Shown one piece after another: positions 42,353-50,401 of a DNA stretch of 64,000 nucleotides. Location of the stretch: assembly GCA_031382215.1 (NCBI GenBank), contig JANMYQ010000361.1, positions 1 to 64,000 on the forward strand. Reading direction: 5' to 3'. Within the stretch, counting starts at the first letter, position 1, and each line of letters begins with the position of its first letter. A model generated the notes under the pieces. It was not told the DNA's origin and did not search any database. It worked only from the letters and a program-made list of their open reading frames with translations. This DNA is from LGRD01 sp031382215. Lineage in GTDB: Bacteria; Pseudomonadota; Gammaproteobacteria; Burkholderiales; Burkholderiaceae_C. Position numbers and translations under genes: made by a program.

Positions 42353-42748
42353 CTACTGAATCAGGGTCATCCCGGCCGCCTTGGTCGCGGCCACGTCGAA
42401 GGTCATCGTCCTTGAGCACCCTGCGCTCGATGCGATCCGCTCGATCAATGCGTCGGCAAAGTCTGCGCTGCCGGCATTGAAGACGCGGACCGCCTTCATC
42501 ACGTGGTCAGCGCGGTCAACGATCATTTCCTTGGTGCGCAACAGCGACTCGAGGGCTTGCGCAACCTGCGCGCGAGTCAGGTCGTAGCTGGACGACAGCA
42601 CCCACACCAACTCCACGACAGCCACGAGCGGCACAAACCCGGGCTCGTCGGCGGTCAGCGACTCGATCAACTTGTTGGCTTTCGGCGATTGCCTGGCGTC
42701 GTCTTGCATGATGTAGCGCACCAGCACGTTGGTATCCAGGCCAATCAC
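42353..42748 (-). CDS. PIN-domain toxin (VapC-like)
   Basis: This probable ribonuclease toxin has 131 residues. The PIN acidic residues appear in MIGLDTNVLVRYIMQDD, VAVVELVWVL, and FADALIERIASSAGC with the late TFDVAATKAAGM. The GTG start at 42748 overlaps the antitoxin stop as GTGA. Targets such as tRNA are typical of VapC but unknown here. Confidence 0.9.
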   Translation of the reverse strand: MIGLDTNVLVRYIMQDDARQSPKANKLIESLTADEPGFVPLVAVVELVWVLSSSYDLTRAQVAQALESLLRTKEMIVDRADHVMKAVRVFNAGSADFADALIERIASSAGCSRTMTFDVAATKAAGMTLIQ

Positions 42749-42987
42749 TTCGCGGACGCTCCTCGTGCTGCGATCACCTTGTTCATGTCGGCGATCGACA
42801 CCGTCTTCGTCGCCTTGCCAAACATGCCCTTCAGCTCGGTCACCGAACGTGTCGCCGCAATCACTTCGAAGCGGCCGGGCTGGACCTCGACGAACTCCAC
42901 CCGGTCGCCGGACTCGACCTGAAGCGCTTGCCGCACGCTGGCAGGAATCGTGATCTGGCCTTTGCTCGTGACGGTAGCGCTGGTCAT
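42745..42987 (-). CDS. AbrB/SpoVT-type antitoxin
   Basis: The protein has 80 residues. The swapped-hairpin AbrB DNA-binding domain reads TVTSKGQITIPASVRQALQV then GDRVEFVEV. The C-terminal part is the toxin-binding tail. It is the first gene of the pair, preceded by GGAGGAA. An inverted repeat upstream (43008-43025) may be its autoregulatory operator. Confidence 0.9.
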   Translation of the reverse strand: MTSATVTSKGQITIPASVRQALQVESGDRVEFVEVQPGRFEVIAATRSVTELKGMFGKATKTVSIADMNKVIAARGASAK

Positions 42988-43007
42988 GACATAAATTCCT
43001 CCGAAAG

Positions 43008-43025
43008 CCTTACTTTAATGTAAGG
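43008..43025. promoter_or_regulatory. Inverted repeat upstream of the antitoxin gene
   Basis: CCTTAC and GTAAGG flank TTTAAT, an A/T-rich centre unlike the surrounding sequence. It lies about 20 bp upstream of the antitoxin start, the usual place for a toxin-antitoxin operator. Confidence 0.55.
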
Positions 43026-43049
43026 AATGACGCCCTGCAATGCCAGGCA

Positions 43050-44537
43050 TCAACCCAGGTACCTCGCCTCCAGGTGCCGCTTGAAGTGCGCCGGGTTCAG
43101 CGCCTCGCCGCTGGCGCGCACCGCCAGTTCGGCGGTGGTCCAGCGGCTGCCCTGGGTCCAGATGTTCTCTCGCAGCCAATCGAAAACCGGCGCCAGATCG
43201 CCGCGTGAAACGCGCGCGTCGAGGTCGGGCACGCCGCGGCGGATCGTCGCGAACCACTGCGCGGCGTACATCGCGCCGAGCGTGTAGCAGGGGAAGTAGC
43301 CGAACAGGCCGGCGGCCCAGTGGGTGTCCTGCAGGCAGCCGTGGTTGTAGTTGCCGCGCGTGTCCACGCCCAGCAGCGTGGCCATGCCTTCGTCCCACAG
43401 CGCCGGAATGTCCTCGGCCTGCACGCTGCCCTCGATCAGCCCGCGCTCGATGCGGTAGCGCAGGATCACGTGGGCCGGGTAGGTCAGCTCGTCCGCGTCG
43501 ACGCGGATGAAGCCCGGCTCCACGCGCGTGAGCGAACGCTGCAGCGCCGCCGGCTCGAACGCCGCTTGCGCGCCGAAGTGTGCCGCCAGCTTGGGTGCGA
43601 TCAGGCCGATGAAGGCGCGGCTGCGGCCGAGCTGCATCTCGAAGCTCAGGCTCTGGCTTTCGTGGATGCCCATCGAGCGCGCCTGCGCCACCGGCTGGCC
43701 GAGCCGCTCGCGCGGCAGGTTCTGCTCGTAGCGCGCGTGGCCGGTCTCGTGGATCGTGCCCATCAGGCTCTGCACGAAGTCGTCGTCGCGATAGCGCGTG
43801 GTCAGGCGCACGTCTTCGGGCACGCCGCCGCTGAACGGGTGGGTGCTTTCGTCGAGCCGCCCGCCTTCGAAGTCGAAACCCAGCACGCCCATCACCTCCA
43901 GGCTCAGCGCGCGCTGCGCGGCTTTGGGAAACGGGCCTTGGGCGACCACCACCGGTTCGGACGCCTGGCGATCGCGCACCTGGCGCACCAGCGTGGGCAG
44001 CCAGGTCTGCAGATCGTCGAACACCCGGTCGACTTCGGTGCTGGTCATGCCGGGCTCGAAGCGGTCCATCAGCGCGTCATACGGTGGCAGCCCGGTGCTG
44101 TCGGCGCGCCGCGCGGCAACCTCGCGCGCCAGGCGCAGCACCTCCGAGAAGTTCTCGAGGAAGCCGGGCCAGTCGTTCGCCGGCCGCTGGCTGCGCCAGG
44201 CGTGTTCGCAGCGCGCGGTGGCGAGCGACTCGGCCTGCACCAGCGCCTCGGGCAACGCGTTGGCGGCGCGCCAGTCGCGTTCGATCTCGCGCAGGTTGGC
44301 GCGCGCCAGCTCGTCCAGCGATTCGTAGCGCGCTCGTTCGATCAGCCCGGCCAGCGCCGGCTCGGTGCGCAGGCGGTGCAGCAGCGCGTCCATTTCGGCC
44401 ATCGCCTCGGCGCGTGCTGCGTTGCCCTTGGGCGGCATCACCGCGGCGCGGTCCCAGCCGGCCATCGATTGCAGGTGGCCGAAGCGGTACATGCGCGTCC
44501 AGGCCTGGGTCAGCGCGTCGTAGGCGGGGTGGCTCAT
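43050..44537 (-). CDS. M32-family metallocarboxypeptidase
   Basis: This is a thermostable-carboxypeptidase-like enzyme (Taq/Pfu type) of 495 residues. The zinc-binding HEXXH motif is GTIHETGHARYEQ. The family segments DVRLTTRYRDDDFVQSLMGT, GIHESQSLSFEMQLGRS and YPAHVILRYRIERGLI are present in order. It has no signal peptide, so it acts in the cytoplasm, probably in peptide turnover. The neighbours do not suggest a pathway. Confidence 0.94.
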   Translation of the reverse strand: MSHPAYDALTQAWTRMYRFGHLQSMAGWDRAAVMPPKGNAARAEAMAEMDALLHRLRTEPALAGLIERARYESLDELARANLREIERDWRAANALPEALVQAESLATARCEHAWRSQRPANDWPGFLENFSEVLRLAREVAARRADSTGLPPYDALMDRFEPGMTSTEVDRVFDDLQTWLPTLVRQVRDRQASEPVVVAQGPFPKAAQRALSLEVMGVLGFDFEGGRLDESTHPFSGGVPEDVRLTTRYRDDDFVQSLMGTIHETGHARYEQNLPRERLGQPVAQARSMGIHESQSLSFEMQLGRSRAFIGLIAPKLAAHFGAQAAFEPAALQRSLTRVEPGFIRVDADELTYPAHVILRYRIERGLIEGSVQAEDIPALWDEGMATLLGVDTRGNYNHGCLQDTHWAAGLFGYFPCYTLGAMYAAQWFATIRRGVPDLDARVSRGDLAPVFDWLRENIWTQGSRWTTAELAVRASGEALNPAHFKRHLEARYLG

Positions 44538-44566
44538 CGATGGCTTTCAATGGTCAGGGAGAAGAC

Positions 44567-45049
44567 TCAAGGCGAGAAGGTGCCCGGGAAGACCCACAGC
44601 AGCAGCGCCGTCATCGTGACATAGCGCAGGAACTTGCCGATCGCCATGTAGAGCACGCAGGGCCAGAACGAGAGCCGCAGCCAGCCGGCCACCGCGCACA
44701 GCGGGTCGCCCACGACCGGCAGCCACGACAGCAGGCAAGCCTTGGGGCCGAACTGTTCGAGCCACTTCAGCGCGCGGGCTTCGAGCGGCTTGTGCTTAAC
44801 TCGCTCGTAGGCGCGCTCTGCGCCATAGCCCATCCACCAGCTCACCGCGCCGCCGAGCGTGTTGCCCGCGGTGGCCACCAGGACGGCGGGCCAGAACAGG
44901 TGCGAGTTGAGCTTGACCAGCCCGAACACCGCCGGCTCCGAGCCCAGCGGCAACAAGGTGGCCGAGATGAAGGCAACGATGAAGACCGTGCTGAGGCCGA
45001 ACTTCGGCAAGGCCAGTGCGACGAGCAGTGATTCGATCCAGGCTTCCAT
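44567..45049 (-). CDS. YqaA-family membrane protein (VTT/DedA-like)
   Basis: This inner-membrane protein of 160 residues belongs to the YqaA group, related to the VTT (DedA) family. Hydrophobic segments are at about 18-34, 47-75 and 105-155. The motif SEPAVFGLVKL and GNTLGGAVSWWMGYG mark the family, and a C-terminal WLPVVGDPLCAVAGWLR follows. Function is unknown; lipid scrambling is suggested for the wider family. Confidence 0.88.
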   Translation of the reverse strand: MEAWIESLLVALALPKFGLSTVFIVAFISATLLPLGSEPAVFGLVKLNSHLFWPAVLVATAGNTLGGAVSWWMGYGAERAYERVKHKPLEARALKWLEQFGPKACLLSWLPVVGDPLCAVAGWLRLSFWPCVLYMAIGKFLRYVTMTALLLWVFPGTFSP

Positions 45050-45123
45050 TCGGGCAGATTATCAACAGCGCGGCAACGGCCCTTGCAGGGGCCGCGCGCA
45101 GCCGACCCTCGGGGCCGCGCCGC

Positions 45124-45129
45124 TATACT
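45124..45129 (+). promoter_or_regulatory. Candidate -10 of the dusB-fis-purH promoter with GC-rich discriminator
   Basis: TATACT lies 45 bp before dusB and is followed by the G/C-rich GCGGCCTCG, as in stringently controlled promoters. A recognisable -35 is not seen. The rest of the 124-bp gap holds no gene. Confidence 0.35.
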
Positions 45130-45173
45130 GCGGCCTCGTTTTTCCACCCGCCCCACCCTCTCCCTTTTCGCCC

Positions 45174-46214
45174 ATGCACATCGGCCACATTCCGCTGGCG
45201 AATCGGCTGTTCGCTGCGCCCATGGCCGGCGTGACCGACCGGCCTTTCCGGCAGCTGTGCAAGCGCCTCGGCGCCGGTTATGCGGTGAGCGAAATGGTGA
45301 CATCGCGCAAGGACCTGTGGAACAGCCTGAAGACGAGCCGGCGCGCCAACCACGACGGTGAGGTGGCGCCCATCGCGGTGCAGATTGCCGGCACCGATGC
45401 GCAGATGATGGGCGAGGCCGCGGCTTACAACATCGACCGCGGCGCGCAGATCATCGACATCAACATGGGCTGCCCGGCCAAGAAGGTGTGCAACAAGTGG
45501 GCCGGCTCGGCGCTGATGCAGGACGAGCCGCTGGCGCTGCAGATCATCGAGGCGGTGGTGGCGGCATGCGCGCCGCGCGACGTGCCCGTCACTCTGAAGA
45601 TGCGCACCGGCTGGTGCGCGGCCGAACGCAACGCGGTGCGCATTGCGCGCGCGGCCGAAGCGGCCGGCGTGGCGATGGTAGCGGTACACGGCCGCACGCG
45701 CGAGCAGGGCTACAAGGGTGATGCCGAGTACACGACCATCGCCGCCGTCAAGGCCGCGCTGCGCATCCCGGTGGTGGCCAACGGCGACATCACCAGCCCT
45801 GAAAAGGCGCGCGAGGTGCTGGCCGCGACCGGAGCCGACGCCATCATGATCGGCCGCGCGGCGCAGGGCCGGCCATGGATCTTTCGCGAGATCGCGCACT
45901 TCCTGGCCACCGGCGAACACCTGCCGGCGCCCGAGGTGCAGCAGGCCAAGCGCTGGCTGCTCGAACACCTGAACGACCACTACGATCTGTATGGCGAATT
46001 TGCCGGCGTGCGCAGCGCTCGCAAGCACATCGGCTGGGCGGTGCGTGCGCTGCCGGGCGGTGAAACGTTCCGCGCCCGGATGAACCTGCTCGAAAGCTGT
46101 GACGCGCAGGTGAGTGCCGTGACAGACTGGTTCGATGAATTGGCCGATGCGCACACCTTGCTGCCGGTACATGCCGATGCCGCCAACGAAGACCTTGTCG
46201 AGTTGAGTGCATGA
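45174..46214 (+). CDS. dusB: tRNA-dihydrouridine synthase B
   Basis: DusB reduces uridine to dihydrouridine in tRNA (position 17 in E. coli). It has 346 residues. The FMN-binding TIM barrel starts APMAGVTDRPFRQLC. The catalytic Cys is in INMGCPAKKVCNKWAGSALM, and VHGRTREQGYKG and GRAAQGRPWIF bind FMN. ATG 45174 gives the family start MHIGHIPLANRLFAAPMAGV. Its stop overlaps fis by 4 bp, as in enterics. Confidence 0.97.
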   Translation: MHIGHIPLANRLFAAPMAGVTDRPFRQLCKRLGAGYAVSEMVTSRKDLWNSLKTSRRANHDGEVAPIAVQIAGTDAQMMGEAAAYNIDRGAQIIDINMGCPAKKVCNKWAGSALMQDEPLALQIIEAVVAACAPRDVPVTLKMRTGWCAAERNAVRIARAAEAAGVAMVAVHGRTREQGYKGDAEYTTIAAVKAALRIPVVANGDITSPEKAREVLAATGADAIMIGRAAQGRPWIFREIAHFLATGEHLPAPEVQQAKRWLLEHLNDHYDLYGEFAGVRSARKHIGWAVRALPGGETFRARMNLLESCDAQVSAVTDWFDELADAHTLLPVHADAANEDLVELSA

Positions 46215-46450
46215 GCGGCAAGAAGCACATCGAGGAATGTGTCCGCGAGAACCTTGAGAACTACTTCAAGGACTTGCGCGGCGTCGAGCCGGCGGCGATG
46301 TACCAGATGATCCTGGGCGTGGTCGAGAAGCCGCTGCTCGATGTGGTGATGAAACACGCCGATGGCAACCAGAGCCGCGCCGCCGAATGGCTGGGCATCA
46401 ACCGCAACACCTTGCGGCGCAAGTTGCTCGACCACAAGCTGATTGATTGA
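46211..46450 (+). CDS. fis: Nucleoid protein Fis
   Basis: Fis bends DNA and activates stable RNA promoters. The 79 residues are short relative to E. coli Fis (98) but typical of betaproteobacteria. The helix-turn-helix is NQSRAAEWLGINRNTLRRKL at the C-terminus. The N-terminal beta-hairpin is reduced. It is translationally coupled to dusB (ATGA) and precedes purH by 22 bp. Confidence 0.96.
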   Translation: MSGKKHIEECVRENLENYFKDLRGVEPAAMYQMILGVVEKPLLDVVMKHADGNQSRAAEWLGINRNTLRRKLLDHKLID

Positions 46451-46472
46451 ACCCCGTTCCCGAGAGCCGCCG

Positions 46473-48056
46473 ATGCAAGCGCTGATTTCCGTTTCCGACA
46501 AGACCGGCGTGCTCGACTTTGCACGCGCTCTCCACGCGCTGGGCATCAAGCTGCTGTCCACCGGCGGCACCGCGAAGCTGCTGTCCGATGCCGGGTTGCC
46601 GGTTACCGAGGTGGCCGAGCACACCGGCTTCCCCGAGATGCTGGACGGCCGGGTAAAGACGCTGCACCCGACCATCCACGGCGGGCTGCTCGCGCGGCGC
46701 GACGTGCCCGAGCACATGGCGGCGTTGCACAAGCATCACATCTCGACGATCGACCTGCTGGTCGTCAACCTGTACCCGTTCGAGGCCACCGTCGCCAAGC
46801 CCGGCAGCACCTTGGACGACGCGATCGAGAACATCGACATCGGCGGCCCGGCGATGGTGCGCTCGGCGGCGAAGAACTGGAAGGACGTGGCGGTGCTCAC
46901 CGATGCGTCGCAGTACGCGCAGGTGCTGGCCGAACTGAAGGCCGGTGGCGCCGTCAGCTCGGCGACGAAGTTCGCGCTGGCTGTGGCCGCGTTCAACCGC
47001 ATCGCCAACTACGACGGTGCGATCAGCGACTATCTTTCGTCGCTGCAGCCCGACGGCACCCGGAGTGAATTCCCGGCCCAGAGCAACGGCCGCTTCGTCA
47101 AGCTGCAGGACCTGCGCTACGGCGAGAACCCGCACCAGCGCGCCGCGTTCTACCGCGACCTGCAGCCGGCGCCCGGTTCGCTCGTCACCGCCAAACAGTT
47201 GCAGGGCAAGGAGCTCTCGTACAACAACATCGCCGACGCCGATGCGGCGTGGGAGTGCGTCAAGAGTTTTGGTGTGCAGGACGCGCCGGCCGCTTGCGTG
47301 ATCGTCAAGCACGCCAACCCGTGCGGCGTGGCGCTCGGCGCGAACGCGGTGCAGGCCTACGAGAAGGCGCTCCAGACCGACCCGACCTCGGCCTTCGGCG
47401 GCATCATCGCCTTCAACGTCGAGCTCGATGCGGTGGGCGCGGCGCTGGTGGCCAAGCAGTTCGTCGAGGTGCTGATGGCGCCGAGCTTCACGCCCGAGGC
47501 GCTGGCCGTGCTGGCCGCGAAGAAGAATGTGCGCGTGTTGCAGATTGCCCTCCCGCCGGGAGGGCCGACCGCCTGGGACCAGGGCCGCAACGCGCACGAC
47601 GTGAAGCGGGTCGGCTCGGGCCTGTTGATCCAGTCCGCCGACAACCATGAGATGCAGTTGGCCGATCTGAAGGTCGTCACCACATGCAAGCCGACACCCG
47701 AGCAGATGCGCGACCTGCTGTTTGCCTGGAAGGTGGCCAAGTACGTGAAGAGCAATGCGATCGTGTTCTGCGGCGGCGGCATGACCCTGGGCGTGGGCGC
47801 GGGGCAGATGAGCCGCATCGACTCGGCCCGCATCGCCGGCATCAAGGCGCGCAACGCCGGGCTCACCTTGGCGGGTTCGGCGGTCGCCAGCGACGCGTTT
47901 TTTCCGTTCCGCGACGGCCTGGACGTGGTGATCGACGAAGGTGCGAATTGCGTGATTCACCCCGGCGGCTCGATGCGCGACGACGAGGTGATCGCCGCCG
48001 CCAACGAACGCGGCATCGCGATGGTGCTGACCGGCGTGCGGCACTTCCGCCACTGA
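46473..48056 (+). CDS. purH: Bifunctional AICAR transformylase / IMP cyclohydrolase
   Basis: PurH performs the last two steps of purine synthesis to IMP. It has 527 residues. The IMP cyclohydrolase domain is at about 1-195 (STGGTAKLLSDAGLPVTEVA, then DGRVKTLHPTIHGGLLARRD). The transformylase domain follows, with KHANPCGVALGANAVQAYEK and the final GGSMRDDEVIAAANERGIAM. ATG 46473 (MQALISVSDKTGVLDFARAL) matches the family start. It follows fis by 22 bp. Confidence 0.97.
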   Translation: MQALISVSDKTGVLDFARALHALGIKLLSTGGTAKLLSDAGLPVTEVAEHTGFPEMLDGRVKTLHPTIHGGLLARRDVPEHMAALHKHHISTIDLLVVNLYPFEATVAKPGSTLDDAIENIDIGGPAMVRSAAKNWKDVAVLTDASQYAQVLAELKAGGAVSSATKFALAVAAFNRIANYDGAISDYLSSLQPDGTRSEFPAQSNGRFVKLQDLRYGENPHQRAAFYRDLQPAPGSLVTAKQLQGKELSYNNIADADAAWECVKSFGVQDAPAACVIVKHANPCGVALGANAVQAYEKALQTDPTSAFGGIIAFNVELDAVGAALVAKQFVEVLMAPSFTPEALAVLAAKKNVRVLQIALPPGGPTAWDQGRNAHDVKRVGSGLLIQSADNHEMQLADLKVVTTCKPTPEQMRDLLFAWKVAKYVKSNAIVFCGGGMTLGVGAGQMSRIDSARIAGIKARNAGLTLAGSAVASDAFFPFRDGLDVVIDEGANCVIHPGGSMRDDEVIAAANERGIAMVLTGVRHFRH

Positions 48057-48104
48057 GCCGGGTCGGCGCCGACGCGTCGACTCGCGCCGCTACCATCCCC
48101 CTTC

Positions 48105-48770
48105 ATGACCAAACCCGAGGTCGCCGGCCTCATCCTGTCGTTCCTCGCGCGCCTGATCACCGGCGCGCAGGGGCATTGGCTCGGTTGCCCGCCCAAGGCC
48201 GAGCAGCGCATCTACTTCGCCAATCACCAGAGCCACTTCGACTGGGTGCTGATCTGGGCCTCGCTGCCGCGCGAGCTGCGCGCGATGACGCGGCCGATCG
48301 CCGCGCGCGACTACTGGACCTCGTCGCCGTTCAAACACTGGCTCACGCGCGAGGTGTTCAACGCGGTGTACGTGAGCCGACAGCGGACCGATGACGAAGA
48401 CCCGCTCGAACCGCTGATGGAAGCGCTGCGCCACGGTGACTCGCTGGTGATCTTTCCCGAAGGCACGCGCGGCAACCAGGACGACCCTTCCTCCTTCAAG
48501 GCCGGGCTGTACCACTTGGCCGAAGCGTTCCCTGCCGTGCAACTGATCCCGGCCTGGATCGACAACGTGCAGCGCGTGATGCCCAAGGGCGAGGTCGTGC
48601 CGGTGCCGATCCTGTGTTCGGTGACTTACGGCGCGCCGCTGCAGTTGCAGCCCGATGAAGACAAGCGCACCTTCCTCACACGCGCGCGCCACGCGGTGAT
48701 GGCGCTGCGCGAAACCCAGGGTTCGATGGCCGCGGACAAGGCCGAAGACAAGACCGGAGAAGCGGCCTGA
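48105..48770 (+). CDS. 1-acylglycerol-3-phosphate acyltransferase family (PlsC-like)
   Basis: This membrane-associated acyltransferase has 221 residues. The catalytic HX4D motif is NHQSHFDW, and the substrate motif is FPEGTRGNQDD. A hydrophobic N-terminal stretch may be a membrane association site. It overlaps the cdsA-like gene (TGATG). The pair would make phosphatidate and then CDP-diacylglycerol, though a second, general plsC and cdsA probably exist elsewhere. Confidence 0.9.
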   Translation: MTKPEVAGLILSFLARLITGAQGHWLGCPPKAEQRIYFANHQSHFDWVLIWASLPRELRAMTRPIAARDYWTSSPFKHWLTREVFNAVYVSRQRTDDEDPLEPLMEALRHGDSLVIFPEGTRGNQDDPSSFKAGLYHLAEAFPAVQLIPAWIDNVQRVMPKGEVVPVPILCSVTYGAPLQLQPDEDKRTFLTRARHAVMALRETQGSMAADKAEDKTGEAA

Positions 48771-49738
48771 TGGGCGCGCTGCGCCAGTTGAGCGTGTCGC
48801 AGCAGGTCGGCCTGCTGTTCGTCACGCTGTTCGGCCTGCTCGCGCTGGTGACGGCCGTGGCGGTGTGGCGCACCTTGCGCGACGACACGCCCAAGCAACA
48901 GGCACTGCAGGAGCGCTTCATGCGCGACCTGCGCGCGGTGTGGGTCGGCGCGGTGCTGTTCTGGATCGCCTGGGCCTCCGGCGCGTTCGTCTCGACCTTG
49001 CTGTTCGGCGTGCTGTCGTTCCTGGCGCTGCGCGAGTTCGTGACGCTTACGCACACGCGCCGCGGCGACCACCGCAGCCTGCTGCTGGCTTTCTTCGCGG
49101 TGCTGCCGGTTCAGTACGTGATGGTCGGCTGGCAACTCTTCGACCTGTTCACGGTATTCATCCCGGTCTATGTGTTCCTGGCCATCCCGGTCGTCAGCGC
49201 GCTGGGCAACGACCCGCAGCGTTTTCTGGAGCGCACCGCCAAGATCCAGTGGGGCATCATGGTCTGCGTCTACGGCATGAGCCACGCGCCGGCTTTGCTG
49301 CTGCTGGACCTGCCCGACTACGAAGACCGCGGCGCGTTCATGGTGCTGTACCTGGTGGGCGTGGTCGCGGTGGCGCAGATCGCGCAAGAGGTGGCCAGCC
49401 GTCGGCTGCAGTCGCGCCCGGCAGCCGGCGCGATCAGCCGCTCGTTTTCGTGGCGCGCCTGGTTCATCGGCGCGCTCAGTGCCGCCGTGCTGGGCGCCCT
49501 GCTGTACTGGGCCACGCCGTTCAAGCCGATCCCGGCACTGGTGATGGGCTTCCTGGCCGGCGGCAGCGGCACGCTCGGGGAATTCGTGATGCGCGCCCTG
49601 AAGCGCGATGCCGGCGTGCACAGCTGGGGCGGCAAGGGCTCGGTGACCGGCGCGGTGGGGCTGCTCGACCGCGTGGCGCCGCTGTGTTTTGCGGCGCCGG
49701 TGTTCTTTCATGCGGTGCGCTGGTACTTCGGGTGGTAG
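48770..49738 (+). CDS. Phosphatidate cytidylyltransferase (CdsA-like)
   Basis: This multi-spanning enzyme makes CDP-diacylglycerol. It has 322 residues and about eight hydrophobic helices. The C-terminal CDP-DAG signature is present as GEFVMRALKRDAGVHSWGGK then GLLDRVAPLCFAAPVFF. Its ATG overlaps the acyltransferase stop by one base. The longer N-terminal part differs from E. coli CdsA, as in the YnbB-like paralogues that pair with a PlsC homologue. Confidence 0.9.
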   Translation: MGALRQLSVSQQVGLLFVTLFGLLALVTAVAVWRTLRDDTPKQQALQERFMRDLRAVWVGAVLFWIAWASGAFVSTLLFGVLSFLALREFVTLTHTRRGDHRSLLLAFFAVLPVQYVMVGWQLFDLFTVFIPVYVFLAIPVVSALGNDPQRFLERTAKIQWGIMVCVYGMSHAPALLLLDLPDYEDRGAFMVLYLVGVVAVAQIAQEVASRRLQSRPAAGAISRSFSWRAWFIGALSAAVLGALLYWATPFKPIPALVMGFLAGGSGTLGEFVMRALKRDAGVHSWGGKGSVTGAVGLLDRVAPLCFAAPVFFHAVRWYFGW

Positions 49739-49745
49739 GACCGCG

Positions 49746-50303
49746 ATGACGGCCATGAGAGTTCTCGGCATCGACCCCGGCCTGCGCACCACCGGCTTCG
49801 GCGTGATCGACGTCGAAGGCTCGAAGCTGCACTACGTGGCCAGCGGCACGATCAAGACCGACGCGGTGCACATCGGCCAGTTGCCGGCGCGGCTGAAGAT
49901 CATCTTCGACGGCGTGCGCGAGGTGGCGGCGCGCTACACGCCCACGTGTTCGGCGGTCGAGATCGTGTTCGTCAACGTCAACCCGCAGTCCACCCTGCTG
50001 CTCGGCCAGGCGCGCGGCGCGGCACTGACCGCGCTGGTCAGCACCGACCTCGACGTGGCCGAGTACACCGCGCTGCAGATGAAGAAGGCCGTGGTCGGCA
50101 GCGGCAGGGCGGCCAAGGAACAGGTGCAGGCCATGGTGATGCGCCTGCTCGCGCTGCCCGGCCTGCCCGGCAAGGACGCGGCCGACGCGCTCGGCCTGGC
50201 CATCTGCCACGCCCATGCGGCCGGCTCGTTCGCTGCCATCGCCCGCAGCGGCACGCTGGTGCGCCGGGCGCATGCACAGTTCAAGGGCGGGCGCAGTTAC
50301 TGA
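49746..50303 (+). CDS. ruvC: Holliday junction resolvase RuvC
   Basis: RuvC cleaves Holliday junctions after RuvAB branch migration. It has 185 residues. The catalytic acidic residues are in MRVLGIDPGLRTTGFGVIDV, AVEIVFVNVNPQSTLLLGQA and KDAADALGLAICHAH (the final Asp pair). ATG 49746 begins MTAMRVLG; ATG 49755 is the alternative. ruvAB are not in the window. dusB-fis-purH-ruvC is a common Burkholderiales order, here with plsC-cdsA between. Confidence 0.97.
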   Translation: MTAMRVLGIDPGLRTTGFGVIDVEGSKLHYVASGTIKTDAVHIGQLPARLKIIFDGVREVAARYTPTCSAVEIVFVNVNPQSTLLLGQARGAALTALVSTDLDVAEYTALQMKKAVVGSGRAAKEQVQAMVMRLLALPGLPGKDAADALGLAICHAHAAGSFAAIARSGTLVRRAHAQFKGGRSY

Positions 50304-50401
50304 CACCCGGCACCGGCCGCGCAGCCCGTTGCAAATCACACAGACTCCCAAGACCCTGCCCGCCCGGGCCGGCCGGGACTTCAAGCGACAATCCCTTCCC
50401 T

